24,444 nt of DNA, from NCBI GenBank assembly GCA_964531805.1, contig CAZHGE010000040.1, positions 1 through 24,444 on the forward strand, in the 5' to 3' direction. This DNA is from RGIG8767 sp964531805 (GTDB taxonomy: Bacteria; Bacillota; Clostridia; Lachnospirales; Lachnospiraceae). The stretch's first letter is position 1. Each line of letters begins with the position of its first letter. Made by a program: the position numbers and the translations under genes. The notes under the pieces are model-generated. The model saw only the letters and a list, made by a program, of their open reading frames with translations. It was not told where the DNA came from and did not search any database. Below are positions 6,403 to 14,112 of the stretch, piece after piece.

Positions 6403-8242
6403 CTAAAGTACTAGATTTGGCAACATCTGCCAATTTACGCATTTTATCTTTATCCACTTTACAAACCTTTCGGTCATACGTATATAAGCCATTTATCTCA
6501 TCCTCCACATCACTTAACTGCGTATAAATGCAGCCGCATACACCATCCTTTATAAATGGAAGAATCATGTTTTCATACATATGGGCAATCTTTTTTGTCA
6601 ACACTTCTTTGTTTTCACATGTACCATATCCATAACTGGCAAAACGGCTGTACATATGTCCTTTCACTGCCATGGTATATCCACCACACTCCGATACAAA
6701 GAGCGGACGCTTCTTTGGAAAAAGTTCAATGACCTTAAAATAAATATGCTCACTGTCAAAATCATTTTTTTCCTGTGCAAACCAGCCCGATGTAGAGTCC
6801 ACAATCCTTGTTGGGTCCCATTCTTTAACCATTTCATACAAGGCATCACTATGGAATTGTCCCCAGCCCTCATTAAAAATAGTATAAGCAATTATGCTTG
6901 GATGATTATATAAATGATCTATGGTCTCCTTGGAATGTTTGATAAAAAACTCCTTTCTCTTTCCTTGTATATTTCCTTTTGTATCTTTTCGTTTCTTCAA
7001 TCCAATAGTTGGAAGAGCTGTATCAAAAAAGAACGAGTATGGTCCATTGTTTACCATATCCTGCATCACTAACATTCCCATGCGGTCGCAGGCATAATAA
7101 AAGTATTCCGGTTCCACTTTAATATGTTTGCGCAGGAGATTAATCCCTAATTCCTTCATCCGTTGAATATCTTTTTCATATTCTTCCGGTTTTGCAGGCA
7201 GATAAATGCCATCGCTGTAATATCCCTGATCCAATACTCCATGTAAAAAAATCGGTTCACCATTCAGGCATACTCTTTGTTTTCCATCTTTTTCTTCTAT
7301 ATTAATAGTACGTAATGCAAAATAAGATTCTACTGAATCTGTTTTGGTCAGAATACACAGGGAATACAAATGTGGATTTTCCGTGGTCCAAAGAACAGGC
7401 TGGTAATTGCTCCCATCTTCTAATTTGATTTGTGTAAGATCCAAACGACCATGATTTCCTTCAAACTGCCGTTGTACCTTTTGACCATTTTCCAAGGTCA
7501 GTTCAATGGTGAAGCCTTCTTTATATTCTCCGGCATTATCCTCTTCTTTTTCCAATGCGAATCCAGCACCTTTCAATGCTGTGGCTGCCTGCACATTCAC
7601 CTCTATATCCACGCCGTTCAAATCCGGTGTCAACTTCACATCAGTAATATATTGAGCCGGCACATTTTCCAACCATACTGTCTGCCATATTCCACTGACC
7701 GGCGTATACCACATGCCGCCACGTTTCTTTTTCTGTTTGCCATACGGATAATCATGTGACAATGTATCCGTCACCTTTACAACCAACGTATTTTCTTCTT
7801 TTATAACAGCATCTGTAATATCACAGGAAAACGGCAGGTATCCACCTTCATGGTATCCCACTTCTTTTCCATTTACATACACCACTGCAATCTGATCCAC
7901 CGCACCAAAATGAAGCAGAACCCTTTCTTTTGTAAAAGCATCCGGAAGTTTAAATTTCTTTTCATAGGTCAGTTGCTTTCCTACTTTTCCCTGAAAACCG
8001 GATAAAAATGCCTGGGGTGGAAATGGCATACAGATATTTTGTCCATCCAGCGACCATGTACCATTTAAAATGTAATATTCTTCCCTCTTCATCTGTGGTC
8101 GTGGATATACCTGCCATGCGCTCACATTTTCAGCAAGCAGTTCTTCTCCTGTCTCTGTCAAAAGATCGTAATGTGCCTGTTTTAATCGATACCCAATAAC
8201 CGGCAGTTTCAATGCCAGTTTAATTGCCCAGTTTTCACTCAT
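6383..8242 (-). CDS. Glycoside hydrolase family 2 protein (beta-galactosidase/beta-glucuronidase type)
   Basis: Predicted retaining exo-glycosidase. The 619 residues follow GH2 order: a jelly-roll sugar-binding domain (about 55-195, with the YVNGKEVGYHEGGYLPF segment and SGIWQTVWLE), an immunoglobulin-like domain (about 200-315), and a TIM barrel (about 316-619). The acid/base Glu458 is in IFNEGWGQF and the nucleophile Glu518 in FVSECGGYT, so it should be active. No signal peptide is seen, so it is probably cytoplasmic and acts on imported sugars. The start ATG 8242 has AAGGA 6 nt upstream. It stands alone, with no sugar transporter or regulator beside it; the downstream NlpC/P60 gene has its own promoter. 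The substrate cannot be named from sequence: galactoside, glucuronide or another beta-glycoside are all open. The first 40 residues precede the usual GH2 start. Confidence 0.88.
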   Translation of the reverse strand: MSENWAIKLALKLPVIGYRLKQAHYDLLTETGEELLAENVSAWQVYPRPQMKREEYYILNGTWSLDGQNICMPFPPQAFLSGFQGKVGKQLTYEKKFKLPDAFTKERVLLHFGAVDQIAVVYVNGKEVGYHEGGYLPFSCDITDAVIKEENTLVVKVTDTLSHDYPYGKQKKKRGGMWYTPVSGIWQTVWLENVPAQYITDVKLTPDLNGVDIEVNVQAATALKGAGFALEKEEDNAGEYKEGFTIELTLENGQKVQRQFEGNHGRLDLTQIKLEDGSNYQPVLWTTENPHLYSLCILTKTDSVESYFALRTINIEEKDGKQRVCLNGEPIFLHGVLDQGYYSDGIYLPAKPEEYEKDIQRMKELGINLLRKHIKVEPEYFYYACDRMGMLVMQDMVNNGPYSFFFDTALPTIGLKKRKDTKGNIQGKRKEFFIKHSKETIDHLYNHPSIIAYTIFNEGWGQFHSDALYEMVKEWDPTRIVDSTSGWFAQEKNDFDSEHIYFKVIELFPKKRPLFVSECGGYTMAVKGHMYSRFASYGYGTCENKEVLTKKIAHMYENMILPFIKDGVCGCIYTQLSDVEDEINGLYTYDRKVCKVDKDKMRKLADVAKSSTLVDKMKM

Positions 8243-8320
8243 TCTAATTCCTTCCTGTATCTTACTACTATTTATTTCTCCGTTTTTCTTGTTTAGCCTT
8301 TCTTTTCATTATCTGGCTTC

Positions 8321-8352
8321 TTGTAGAAAAAATACTTTTCTTATAGTATAAT
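8321..8352 (+). promoter_or_regulatory. Predicted promoter of the SDR gene
   Basis: -35 TTGTAG (8321-8326) and -10 TAGTAT (8344-8349, 17-nt spacing), overlapping a better-looking TATAAT at 8347-8352 with 20-nt spacing. The leader would be about 95 nt. It lies in the 206-base divergent gap between the GH2 and SDR genes; no convincing minus-strand promoter for GH2 was found there. Confidence 0.45.
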
Positions 8353-8432
8353 CAATTCAATTCCCTGTGAAAATAGGAATTTCTTTTTTGAAAAATAGAT
8401 TTTCTATTCTCATTCAAGAACTGAATCTGTAT

Positions 8433-8448
8433 AATAAAGGACTTTATT
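8433..8448 (+). promoter_or_regulatory. Ribosome site inside a small hairpin
   Basis: The inverted repeat AATAAAG-GA-CTTTATT directly precedes the ATG at 8449, and the Shine-Dalgarno AAAGGA lies in its arm and loop. The 2-nt loop would need opening of at least one pair, so the structure is weak, but it could damp translation. Confidence 0.35.
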
Positions 8449-9177
8449 ATGAACACAACCACAAAAACAATTTTGATAACAGGTGCTTCCCGTGGTATTG
8501 GACGTGCCATTACTAAGGCTTGCGCACCTCATTTTGATAAAATGCTGCTTACCTGTAAAAATTCAAAATCAGAATTATTTTCATTAAAAGAAGAATTGGA
8601 AAGTGCTTATCCGGTTACCTGCATTCCTTTCATCGGGGATATGGGTGATCCTGCATTTGTTTTTTCTATATTTGATGGCCTTACACAAATAGATGCAGTC
8701 ATCAACAATGCCGGCATTTCCCATATTGGTTTGCTGTCGGACATGTCTATTGAAGAATGGAACCACGTTATGAATACAAATTTAAATTCCGTATTCTATA
8801 CCAGCCGTTTGGCAGTTCCTCTCATGCTATCACAAAAAAGCGGAAAGATTATCAACATCTCCTCCATCTGGGGAAATGCAGGTGCTTCCATGGAAGTCGC
8901 TTATTCAACATCCAAAGGCGGAATCAACAGTTTTACCAAGGCACTGGCAAAAGAACTGGCTCCCAGCAACATTCAGGTCAATGCGATTGCCTGCGGTGTC
9001 ATTGATACCGATATGAACCGTTGCTTTAGCGAAGAAGAACGCAGCATGATTATAGATGAAATACCGGCTGACCGCATGGGTACACCGGAAGAAGTGGGGG
9101 AAATGGTCCTCTCTCTTTTGAATGCCCCAGCCTATTTAACTGGTCAAATTATTACTTTAGATGGTGGATATTTATGA
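8449..9177 (+). CDS. ymfI: SDR-family reductase, probably EF-P 5-aminopentanone reductase (YmfI-like)
   Basis: A 242-residue classical short-chain dehydrogenase. It shows the NAD(P) motif TGASRGIG at residues 12-19, NNAG at about 86, the catalytic Ser and YSTSK (Tyr/Lys), and NAIACGVIDTDM after the active site. General annotation would be FabG-like 3-oxoacyl-ACP reductase. However, the active-site stretch SSIWGNAGASMEVAYSTSKG closely resembles Bacillus YmfI as I recall it (SSIWG, GAS, EV, YS). YmfI reduces 5-aminopentanone on the EF-P lysine to 5-aminopentanol, completing the modification used at polyproline stalls. No fab genes are adjacent, which favours the EF-P role. The start ATG has AAAGGA upstream in a small hairpin. 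It is transcribed divergently from GH2 and convergently with the nuclease-fold gene. Reductase fold is certain; the YmfI role is likely but inferred. Confidence 0.8.
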   Translation: MNTTTKTILITGASRGIGRAITKACAPHFDKMLLTCKNSKSELFSLKEELESAYPVTCIPFIGDMGDPAFVFSIFDGLTQIDAVINNAGISHIGLLSDMSIEEWNHVMNTNLNSVFYTSRLAVPLMLSQKSGKIINISSIWGNAGASMEVAYSTSKGGINSFTKALAKELAPSNIQVNAIACGVIDTDMNRCFSEEERSMIIDEIPADRMGTPEEVGEMVLSLLNAPAYLTGQIITLDGGYL

Positions 9178-9239
9178 TTCTCTATGCATGATCAAACGCT
9201 GGCAGGCTCCGCGAGCCACCTTATTGAGCAAAATCATAA
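9172..9239. repeat. Imperfect inverted repeat over the SDR stop codon
   Basis: TTATGATT (9172-9179, containing the TGA stop) pairs with AATCATAA (9232-9239). An inner hairpin GGCTC-CGC-GAGCC is at about 9204-9216. There is no U tract after it, so it is a weak terminator candidate at most. Confidence 0.35.
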
Positions 9240-9249
9240 CAAAATACAA

Positions 9250-9274
9250 GGGGAAGGTCCATGATGCCTTCCCC
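9250..9274 (-). terminator. Hairpin between convergent genes, possible terminator
   Basis: Perfect 8-bp GC-rich stem GGGGAAGG/CCTTCCCC with a 9-nt loop. On the minus strand it is followed by TTGTATTTTGTT, moderately T-rich, so it would fit termination of the 9358-10152 gene; on the plus strand ATAATAATG follows. It is the best candidate to stop transcription from either side of this convergent gap. Confidence 0.45.
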
Positions 9275-9280
9275 ATAATA

Positions 9281-9328
9281 ATGTAGTAACTTAATTATGT
9301 AGTAACTTAATTATGTAGTAACTTAATT
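9281..9328. repeat. 16-nt tandem repeat, three copies
   Basis: ATGTAGTAACTTAATT occurs at 9281, 9297 and 9313 without a mismatch, and a fourth copy breaks off after ATG at 9329. It lies 30 bases past the end of the nuclease-fold gene. Perfect identity suggests recent slippage expansion. Confidence 0.9.
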
Positions 9329-9357
9329 ATGCGGAACACCTGCTACATAGTTTTCTT

Positions 9358-10152
9358 TTATACTACAAATAATTTTCTTAAGAAATCATCCATGGCTCTC
9401 GTATTAAGTGGCTTTTTACTTGTTTCATATGTAAAAAACAAATTGATACCTAGATATATACCATTTCTTTCATATGTTTCAAGTTTATACAGCAGAGTGT
9501 TGATATAGTCCATATCATCCATCATGCCTAAATGTTCTAAATACACTTCTTCCCTCTCCGGCATTTTCAAAATGGTAAAATCCGGATATATTTTAACATT
9601 ACCCTTCAAAATAATTGGATATTCGTATCTATATGGTATTCCCAATGCGGATAGTTTGTCTGCAATAATCTTTTCCGATTTTGACCTGACGCGCTCGTTT
9701 CTTTCTGTAATAATTTCTGGTGCATGCTCAGAGAATGTCTTTCCTTCGTATCTCACATTCAGCCATTGTCTTATGTATTCTTCATCCGATACCACCGGCG
9801 CATATATCAAGGGCTTCCGATAATCATTCAATTTTTCATATATTGCTGCCAATTCTGTCTCTTTATATTTACAAACAAAGGTATCAATTACTTTCACTCG
9901 TCTTTCTGCCCTATTAAGTACACTCTCATCGTAATCTCTTTGTACAATCGCTCTTGCAATATCCATCTCACTCTTTTTCAGATATCTACCATTCTCGTAT
10001 GCCTTACTCTTTAGATAGTACTCCATTTTCCCCTTCTTTTTTGAAATACGCAGATGCCCTTTCGGAGCCTTCTCCAGTCTTTTTTTCGATTCTTCAATGA
10101 CTTTGCCAAGTTGACTTTTCTCTCTTTTTAGTATTGATTCTATTGTTTTCAT
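9358..10152 (-). CDS. Uncharacterised protein with PD-(D/E)XK nuclease-like C-terminal domain
   Basis: A 264-residue soluble protein with no signal peptide. Residues 1-110 are Lys/Glu/Arg-rich and probably helical. Residues about 155-264 resemble a restriction-endonuclease-like fold: SKSEKIIADKL (Glu160), then IYPDFTI (Asp191), then VYLEHLGMMDD (Glu206), then GINLFFTYET. The order E...PD...E matches PD-(D/E)XK, but the expected lysine two residues after the last acid is replaced: Glu206 is followed by His-Leu-Gly. Proteins with PDFTI and EH(F/L)GMMDD are, from memory, common and uncharacterised in Lachnospiraceae. The start ATG 10152 has AGGAGG 8 nt upstream. It is preceded directly by the 53-nt palindrome array, whose last half-unit forms its leader. 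DNA cleavage or binding is inference; whether it is catalytic is unknown. Confidence 0.75.
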   Translation of the reverse strand: MKTIESILKREKSQLGKVIEESKKRLEKAPKGHLRISKKKGKMEYYLKSKAYENGRYLKKSEMDIARAIVQRDYDESVLNRAERRVKVIDTFVCKYKETELAAIYEKLNDYRKPLIYAPVVSDEEYIRQWLNVRYEGKTFSEHAPEIITERNERVRSKSEKIIADKLSALGIPYRYEYPIILKGNVKIYPDFTILKMPEREEVYLEHLGMMDDMDYINTLLYKLETYERNGIYLGINLFFTYETSKKPLNTRAMDDFLRKLFVV

Positions 10153-10172
10153 TTTATGTACCTCCTGTATAA

Positions 10173-10518
10173 CCCACTAATTTCTTGTATTTAATTCTTC
10201 AGTCGGACATTTTCCAGCTGTATTTCCGACTATTTTTCACTCTCTTGTATTTTAGTAGGGCTTTTCCTTGGCTTTGCCCCAACTAATTTTTGCTTTTTCT
10301 CACTTTAGTCGGACTTTGACCAGTCTTTTCTCCGACTAACCGACTCTTCTACTCACTTTAGTCGGTTCTTGGTCAGCTTTTTCCCCGACCATACACACTT
10401 TTCCTATACATTAGTCGGGGTTCTGCCTAATTATTCTCCAACTAATCGCCGCATATCTTCACCCTAGTCGGTTCTTTACTCGTCCTGTCCCCGACTAAAT
10501 ACACCTCCCCTAAGCATT
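10173..10518. repeat. Array of degenerate palindromes with an exact 53-nt period
   Basis: AGTCGG-type left arms start at 10201, 10254 (AGTAGG), 10307, 10360, 10413 and 10466, with AGTGGG at 10519; every step is 53 nt. CCGACT-type right arms start at 10173 (CCCACT), 10226, 10279 (CCAACT), 10332, 10385 (CCGACC), 10438 (CCAACT) and 10491, again exactly 53 apart. Each unit is AGTCGG-N19-CCGACT plus a pyrimidine-rich spacer, often ending CACTTT. Units are clearly related but none identical, and no insertion or deletion has shifted them. In the 10360 and 10413 units the arm changes stay paired as G-U only on the minus strand. It fills the whole gap between comEC and the nuclease-fold gene. No coding frame fits a 53-nt period. 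Confidence 0.85.
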
Positions 10519-13147
10519 AGTGGGAACCGCCCCAACTTTTCACTTCCAATTCTCCGACACTCTTTATAGAAATTGCTCCACACTCCGCCGTACAGAAAAT
10601 CTTGCTCCCCACAGTCTCCAGGCGCTTTAGTGTTTCCGCATGTGGATGTCCGTAGGAATTATCTTTACTACAGCTGATTACAGCCAATTCAGAAGCCGCC
10701 CACTCTAAAAATTCAACAGAAGATGAACCGGACGAACCATGATGTCCTACCTTTAAAAGATCATATTTCATCTCCATACCTAAAACAACATCCTGCCCTG
10801 CCATACTGACATCCTCAGAAACAACATCCTGCCCTGCCATACTACCCCCCTCAGAAACAGTATTCTGCTTTACAGTAGATTCCTTTCCGTATTCATCCAA
10901 GAGTAATACTTCCCCGTCCATCTCCAAATCCCCGGTAAACAACGCTCTGAAAACACCATCTTGCAAATCACTAGATCCAGCATTTTTCAAATCAACGTCA
11001 CTAAAGGCAACCACAGCCCCTTTACTTGTCTCCGCTTCCAAACTTAATACCATCGATGAGGCATTCCCAGTAAGGTCATTCTGTTCATCCAATGGATATA
11101 AACAAGTCAAAGACATGGAATCTGTCTGCACACAATCCCCCTGTCCCATCTCTACAATAGGAATTCCAGCAACATTAGCTGCTTCTACCAACTGCTGCCA
11201 CTTTTCTATCTCGGATGACTGTGCAAATACTTCTCCATTTCTATCTTCATCGACTTCTAATAAATTAGTCTGTTCTATCAATTCTTCCAAACCATTCTGT
11301 TCATGCACCATCACGCAGGACACATCAATATTTTCTTCTGCTCCACACGCTAAAAGTTCCACCACCCCATTCATATGGTCGGCGTCTGCATGTGTCACAA
11401 AAACAGCATCCACCTTTCCCACTCCTTGGTATTTCAGGAATGGAATCAGTCTTTTTTCTCCCACATTATATTCACTGGTACTTCCGCAGTCGATTACAAA
11501 GCAATTCCCTTCTTTTGTAAAAATGACACTGCAGTCACCTTGTCCAACATCGAGTGTCCATACCGTAAAATCAGGATTTTGTTGATACAACAATAAGACT
11601 GAGGCAACTACCGGAAAAAGAAACTGATACCAATTCCTTTTTTTCTTGACCAACACGGTCATTGCAAAAAGCAAGCAATAATAACAAATAATTGTCATAA
11701 ACGATGGATGAGCAATATTCTTCTGCCCAATCGAAAAAATTTCCAAGAAACGACAGCTGTATTCATAAAAAGCCAATATCATTTGCACCGGAACGGAAAA
11801 AAGGAAAGCAAGTGGGATACAAACATAGGACAATGCAATCATGGCAATGGCCATTAACAACAAAACTCCTGTAAAGGGAATCACTATTACATTTAATAAA
11901 ATAGAAAAAAAGGATAATTCATGATAATGATAGATTAGTATAGGAGCCGTAAGGAGAGTTACACTAAGTGAGGGCAGAATCAAAGATACACATTTCTGTA
12001 TCCATGATATGGAGATTACTTTTATCAGTTCCTGAAATGCCGGCAGTAATATTCCCATTCCCAGTATAGCGGCATAGGATAATTGAAATCCACAGTCAAA
12101 CAGATATCCCGGGTGGATCAGCAATTGCAGTATTGCCACAAATGCGACTGCCGTAAGCATATCATAAGACCGCTTACAAATCTTACTCACCAAGAAAAAA
12201 GTAAACATTCCGATTGCCCGAAATGCCGAAGCGGAAAATCCCACCATGCAGCCATATAATAATAGGAAGAGTTCGCTTCCAAATAAAGATATCCAATGTG
12301 GAAAAGGCAGCCGCCTAAGCAATCTGTAAACAGACATTCCTAAAAGTGAAATGTGAAGTCCCGAAATAGCAAGTATATGCGCAATGCCATTATCCTGATA
12401 CAATTCCTTTGTTTCTTCATCCAACTGCTTTTTATTTCCAAAAAGCATGGCTTTTAGGATGGAAGCATAGGCATCGGATAATAAATAATCCAATCGTTCT
12501 TCCTGTTCATTCGCAAAAATCTTTAACTTTTGTCTGAAAGAACCGCTCTCACCTGTTCGTTTCTCGATTACTGCTTTTTTAACGGCAAAAAGCGTATCTT
12601 TATTTTTATAATATTTTTCTGCATCAAACTGGCCAGGATTAGTCGCTGCTTCAAAGAAAAATAGTTTGCCCGAAACCAAAATAGTCTCCCCAATTGAAAG
12701 AGTTTCTTCCTTATTAATATATAGTAGAATATTCTGCCCTGATCTGGTAACTTTTTTAAATCTGTCATTCCATATACCAGATGTGCCCTGTATAATACTA
12801 CCATTTTGCACACTGGCTATCTCATTATTATCATTACCTAAATATTTATTGGAATCTGCATTTGAACTAATATAAGATTTATCATTTGTATTATGAGACG
12901 TTAAGATATGTACATCTGTTAAAATTATTTCTGTGGTCGTCTGACCATATCTGTCATTATAATCATAATCAGAAATGACCCCATATACTTGTATGGTATC
13001 ATCCTGCGAAAAGCCAGCTATCTGTTTTTCTCCATGCACATTGCTTTTCACAGGATCACGCCAAAATAAGGTGTCGTTCCAAAGAAGGAAAACGGATAAT
13101 ATCAAGACAAACACCACAGCACTTAATGCAAGCGGGCGTTTGATCAT
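10517..13147 (-). CDS. comEC: ComEC/Rec2 competence DNA-channel protein
   Basis: Inner-membrane channel for uptake of single-stranded DNA in natural transformation. The 876 residues show an N-terminal membrane segment (about 8-28), an OB-like DUF4131 domain (about 45-195), the Competence domain (about 225-500, with ILAISGLHISLLG at 258-270 and many membrane helices), and a metallo-beta-lactamase domain (about 525-876) with DVGQGDCS at 533-540, VTHADADHMNGV with the HxDxDH metal motif at 586-591, VGHHGSSGSSS near 800, and SYGHPHAETLKRL near 831. All nuclease-type motifs are intact. ATG 13147 overlaps the TGA of the GerM gene (ATGA) and follows GGAGGAAGG, so translation is coupled. Odd points are a 12-codon tandem repeat in the MBL domain (about 761-788) and a C-terminus built from a 53-nt-array unit. 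Confidence 0.95.
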   Translation of the reverse strand: MIKRPLALSAVVFVLILSVFLLWNDTLFWRDPVKSNVHGEKQIAGFSQDDTIQVYGVISDYDYNDRYGQTTTEIILTDVHILTSHNTNDKSYISSNADSNKYLGNDNNEIASVQNGSIIQGTSGIWNDRFKKVTRSGQNILLYINKEETLSIGETILVSGKLFFFEAATNPGQFDAEKYYKNKDTLFAVKKAVIEKRTGESGSFRQKLKIFANEQEERLDYLLSDAYASILKAMLFGNKKQLDEETKELYQDNGIAHILAISGLHISLLGMSVYRLLRRLPFPHWISLFGSELFLLLYGCMVGFSASAFRAIGMFTFFLVSKICKRSYDMLTAVAFVAILQLLIHPGYLFDCGFQLSYAAILGMGILLPAFQELIKVISISWIQKCVSLILPSLSVTLLTAPILIYHYHELSFFSILLNVIVIPFTGVLLLMAIAMIALSYVCIPLAFLFSVPVQMILAFYEYSCRFLEIFSIGQKNIAHPSFMTIICYYCLLFAMTVLVKKKRNWYQFLFPVVASVLLLYQQNPDFTVWTLDVGQGDCSVIFTKEGNCFVIDCGSTSEYNVGEKRLIPFLKYQGVGKVDAVFVTHADADHMNGVVELLACGAEENIDVSCVMVHEQNGLEELIEQTNLLEVDEDRNGEVFAQSSEIEKWQQLVEAANVAGIPIVEMGQGDCVQTDSMSLTCLYPLDEQNDLTGNASSMVLSLEAETSKGAVVAFSDVDLKNAGSSDLQDGVFRALFTGDLEMDGEVLLLDEYGKESTVKQNTVSEGGSMAGQDVVSEDVSMAGQDVVLGMEMKYDLLKVGHHGSSGSSSVEFLEWAASELAVISCSKDNSYGHPHAETLKRLETVGSKIFCTAECGAISIKSVGELEVKSWGGSH
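10785..10856. repeat. 36-nt tandem duplication within comEC
   Basis: Two adjacent 36-nt copies (10785-10820, 10821-10856) sharing ACAACATCCTGCCCTGCCAT and CTCAGAA. They encode QDVVSEDVSMAG-like 12-residue repeats, with a decayed third copy (QNTVSEGGSMAG) adjoining. The reading frame is kept. It lies in a loop of the metallo-beta-lactamase domain just before the GHHG motif. Confidence 0.8.
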
Positions 13148-14085
13148 CCTTCTTCCTCCCCATAGTCTACTTTCAAAATATCCAAATTTCGTTCAAATGG
13201 AGAACTAAGGCTGATTACATCACGAAATACAGCATTGGCATCTCCGTCAATTGCAATCTGTACCTTATTTACTCCATTTAGTTCAATCAAGGAATTTACT
13301 AGTGAATATACTGTTAATTCCGGAAGAATTGAATATTGTTGGTTCAGAAAATCCTTGCTTAGATTTACATAACATATTTTATCTTTTACTGCAACACTGA
13401 TTAATTTGGTGTTTGGATTGATGGTTGGATATAAATCTTCCCCAATCGGACCACTAATCAGATTTTCAATTACAACACGCTCAAGGGAAATATTACTATT
13501 ATACTCCACGGAACGTACTGCCTTACGCAGATGCTTTCCATTTTCTGCTGCAAAATACAGGGTCAATTCCACATTTTCATAAGTATTAATTTCATTTCCC
13601 GCATTATCCACAAACTGATCTGCCTTCATCGCATTGATTACTGCACCAGTATGATCGGTCAAGTCCTTATCCCCCATTTTCATACTAACATAGGAGATTC
13701 CATCAATCTGTGTTAAGGTACGCACAATAGCGGCACGAGTCAACACCTCGGTTGTAGGACTTAAATCCTTATAATCTTCATCCACACTGATTTGTACCAC
13801 ATCTTCATTTATAGAAAAAGCAGTCACTAAAAAATTACTGATTGTTTCATGGTATCCCACTCTTTGAGGTGTCTGCGCCAATACCTGAAGTAATTCTCCT
13901 AACACCTTCATGGGTTCTTTGGTTTCTGTATAATAAGCAAATTCTGCTATTTTGGTTTCTTCTCTATTCAGATAATAGATGCTGTAACGATCTTTTCCTT
14001 CTGTGGATGTTTCTCTATCTCCACATCCTGCTATAAAAAGCAGTAGAGCAAAAACCAAAAGGCAGAATACCTTCTTGTGTTTCAT
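13144..14085 (-). CDS. GerM-domain lipoprotein
   Basis: Predicted membrane-anchored extracellular lipoprotein of 313 residues. The signal peptide ends in the lipobox FIAGC with Cys21. Two GerMN-type domains follow: about 33-165 (IYYLNREETKIAEFAYYT, then LTQIDGISYVSMKMG) and about 175-300 (LTLYFAAENGKHLRKAVRSV, then SVAVKDKICYVNLSKDF and NSLIELNGVNKVQIAIDG). GerM proteins in Bacillus act in sporulation and germination; related domains occur in LpqB, which works with the MtrAB two-component system. Here the gene sits directly downstream of a sensor kinase (27-nt gap) and overlaps comEC by 4 nt, so a role as an accessory of that kinase, as LpqB is for MtrB, is a reasonable inference. The start ATG 14085 has AAAGGAG about 9 nt upstream. 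Domain call is firm; function is not. Confidence 0.85.
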   Translation of the reverse strand: MKHKKVFCLLVFALLLFIAGCGDRETSTEGKDRYSIYYLNREETKIAEFAYYTETKEPMKVLGELLQVLAQTPQRVGYHETISNFLVTAFSINEDVVQISVDEDYKDLSPTTEVLTRAAIVRTLTQIDGISYVSMKMGDKDLTDHTGAVINAMKADQFVDNAGNEINTYENVELTLYFAAENGKHLRKAVRSVEYNSNISLERVVIENLISGPIGEDLYPTINPNTKLISVAVKDKICYVNLSKDFLNQQYSILPELTVYSLVNSLIELNGVNKVQIAIDGDANAVFRDVISLSSPFERNLDILKVDYGEEEG

Positions 14086-14112
14086 CGTCTCTTTCTCCTT
14101 TCTATGATCCGG

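Noticed and set aside
10173..10518. CRISPR array
   Set aside because: Units are all different, the arms are palindromic with degenerate loops, no identical repeats alternate with unique spacers, and no cas gene is present.
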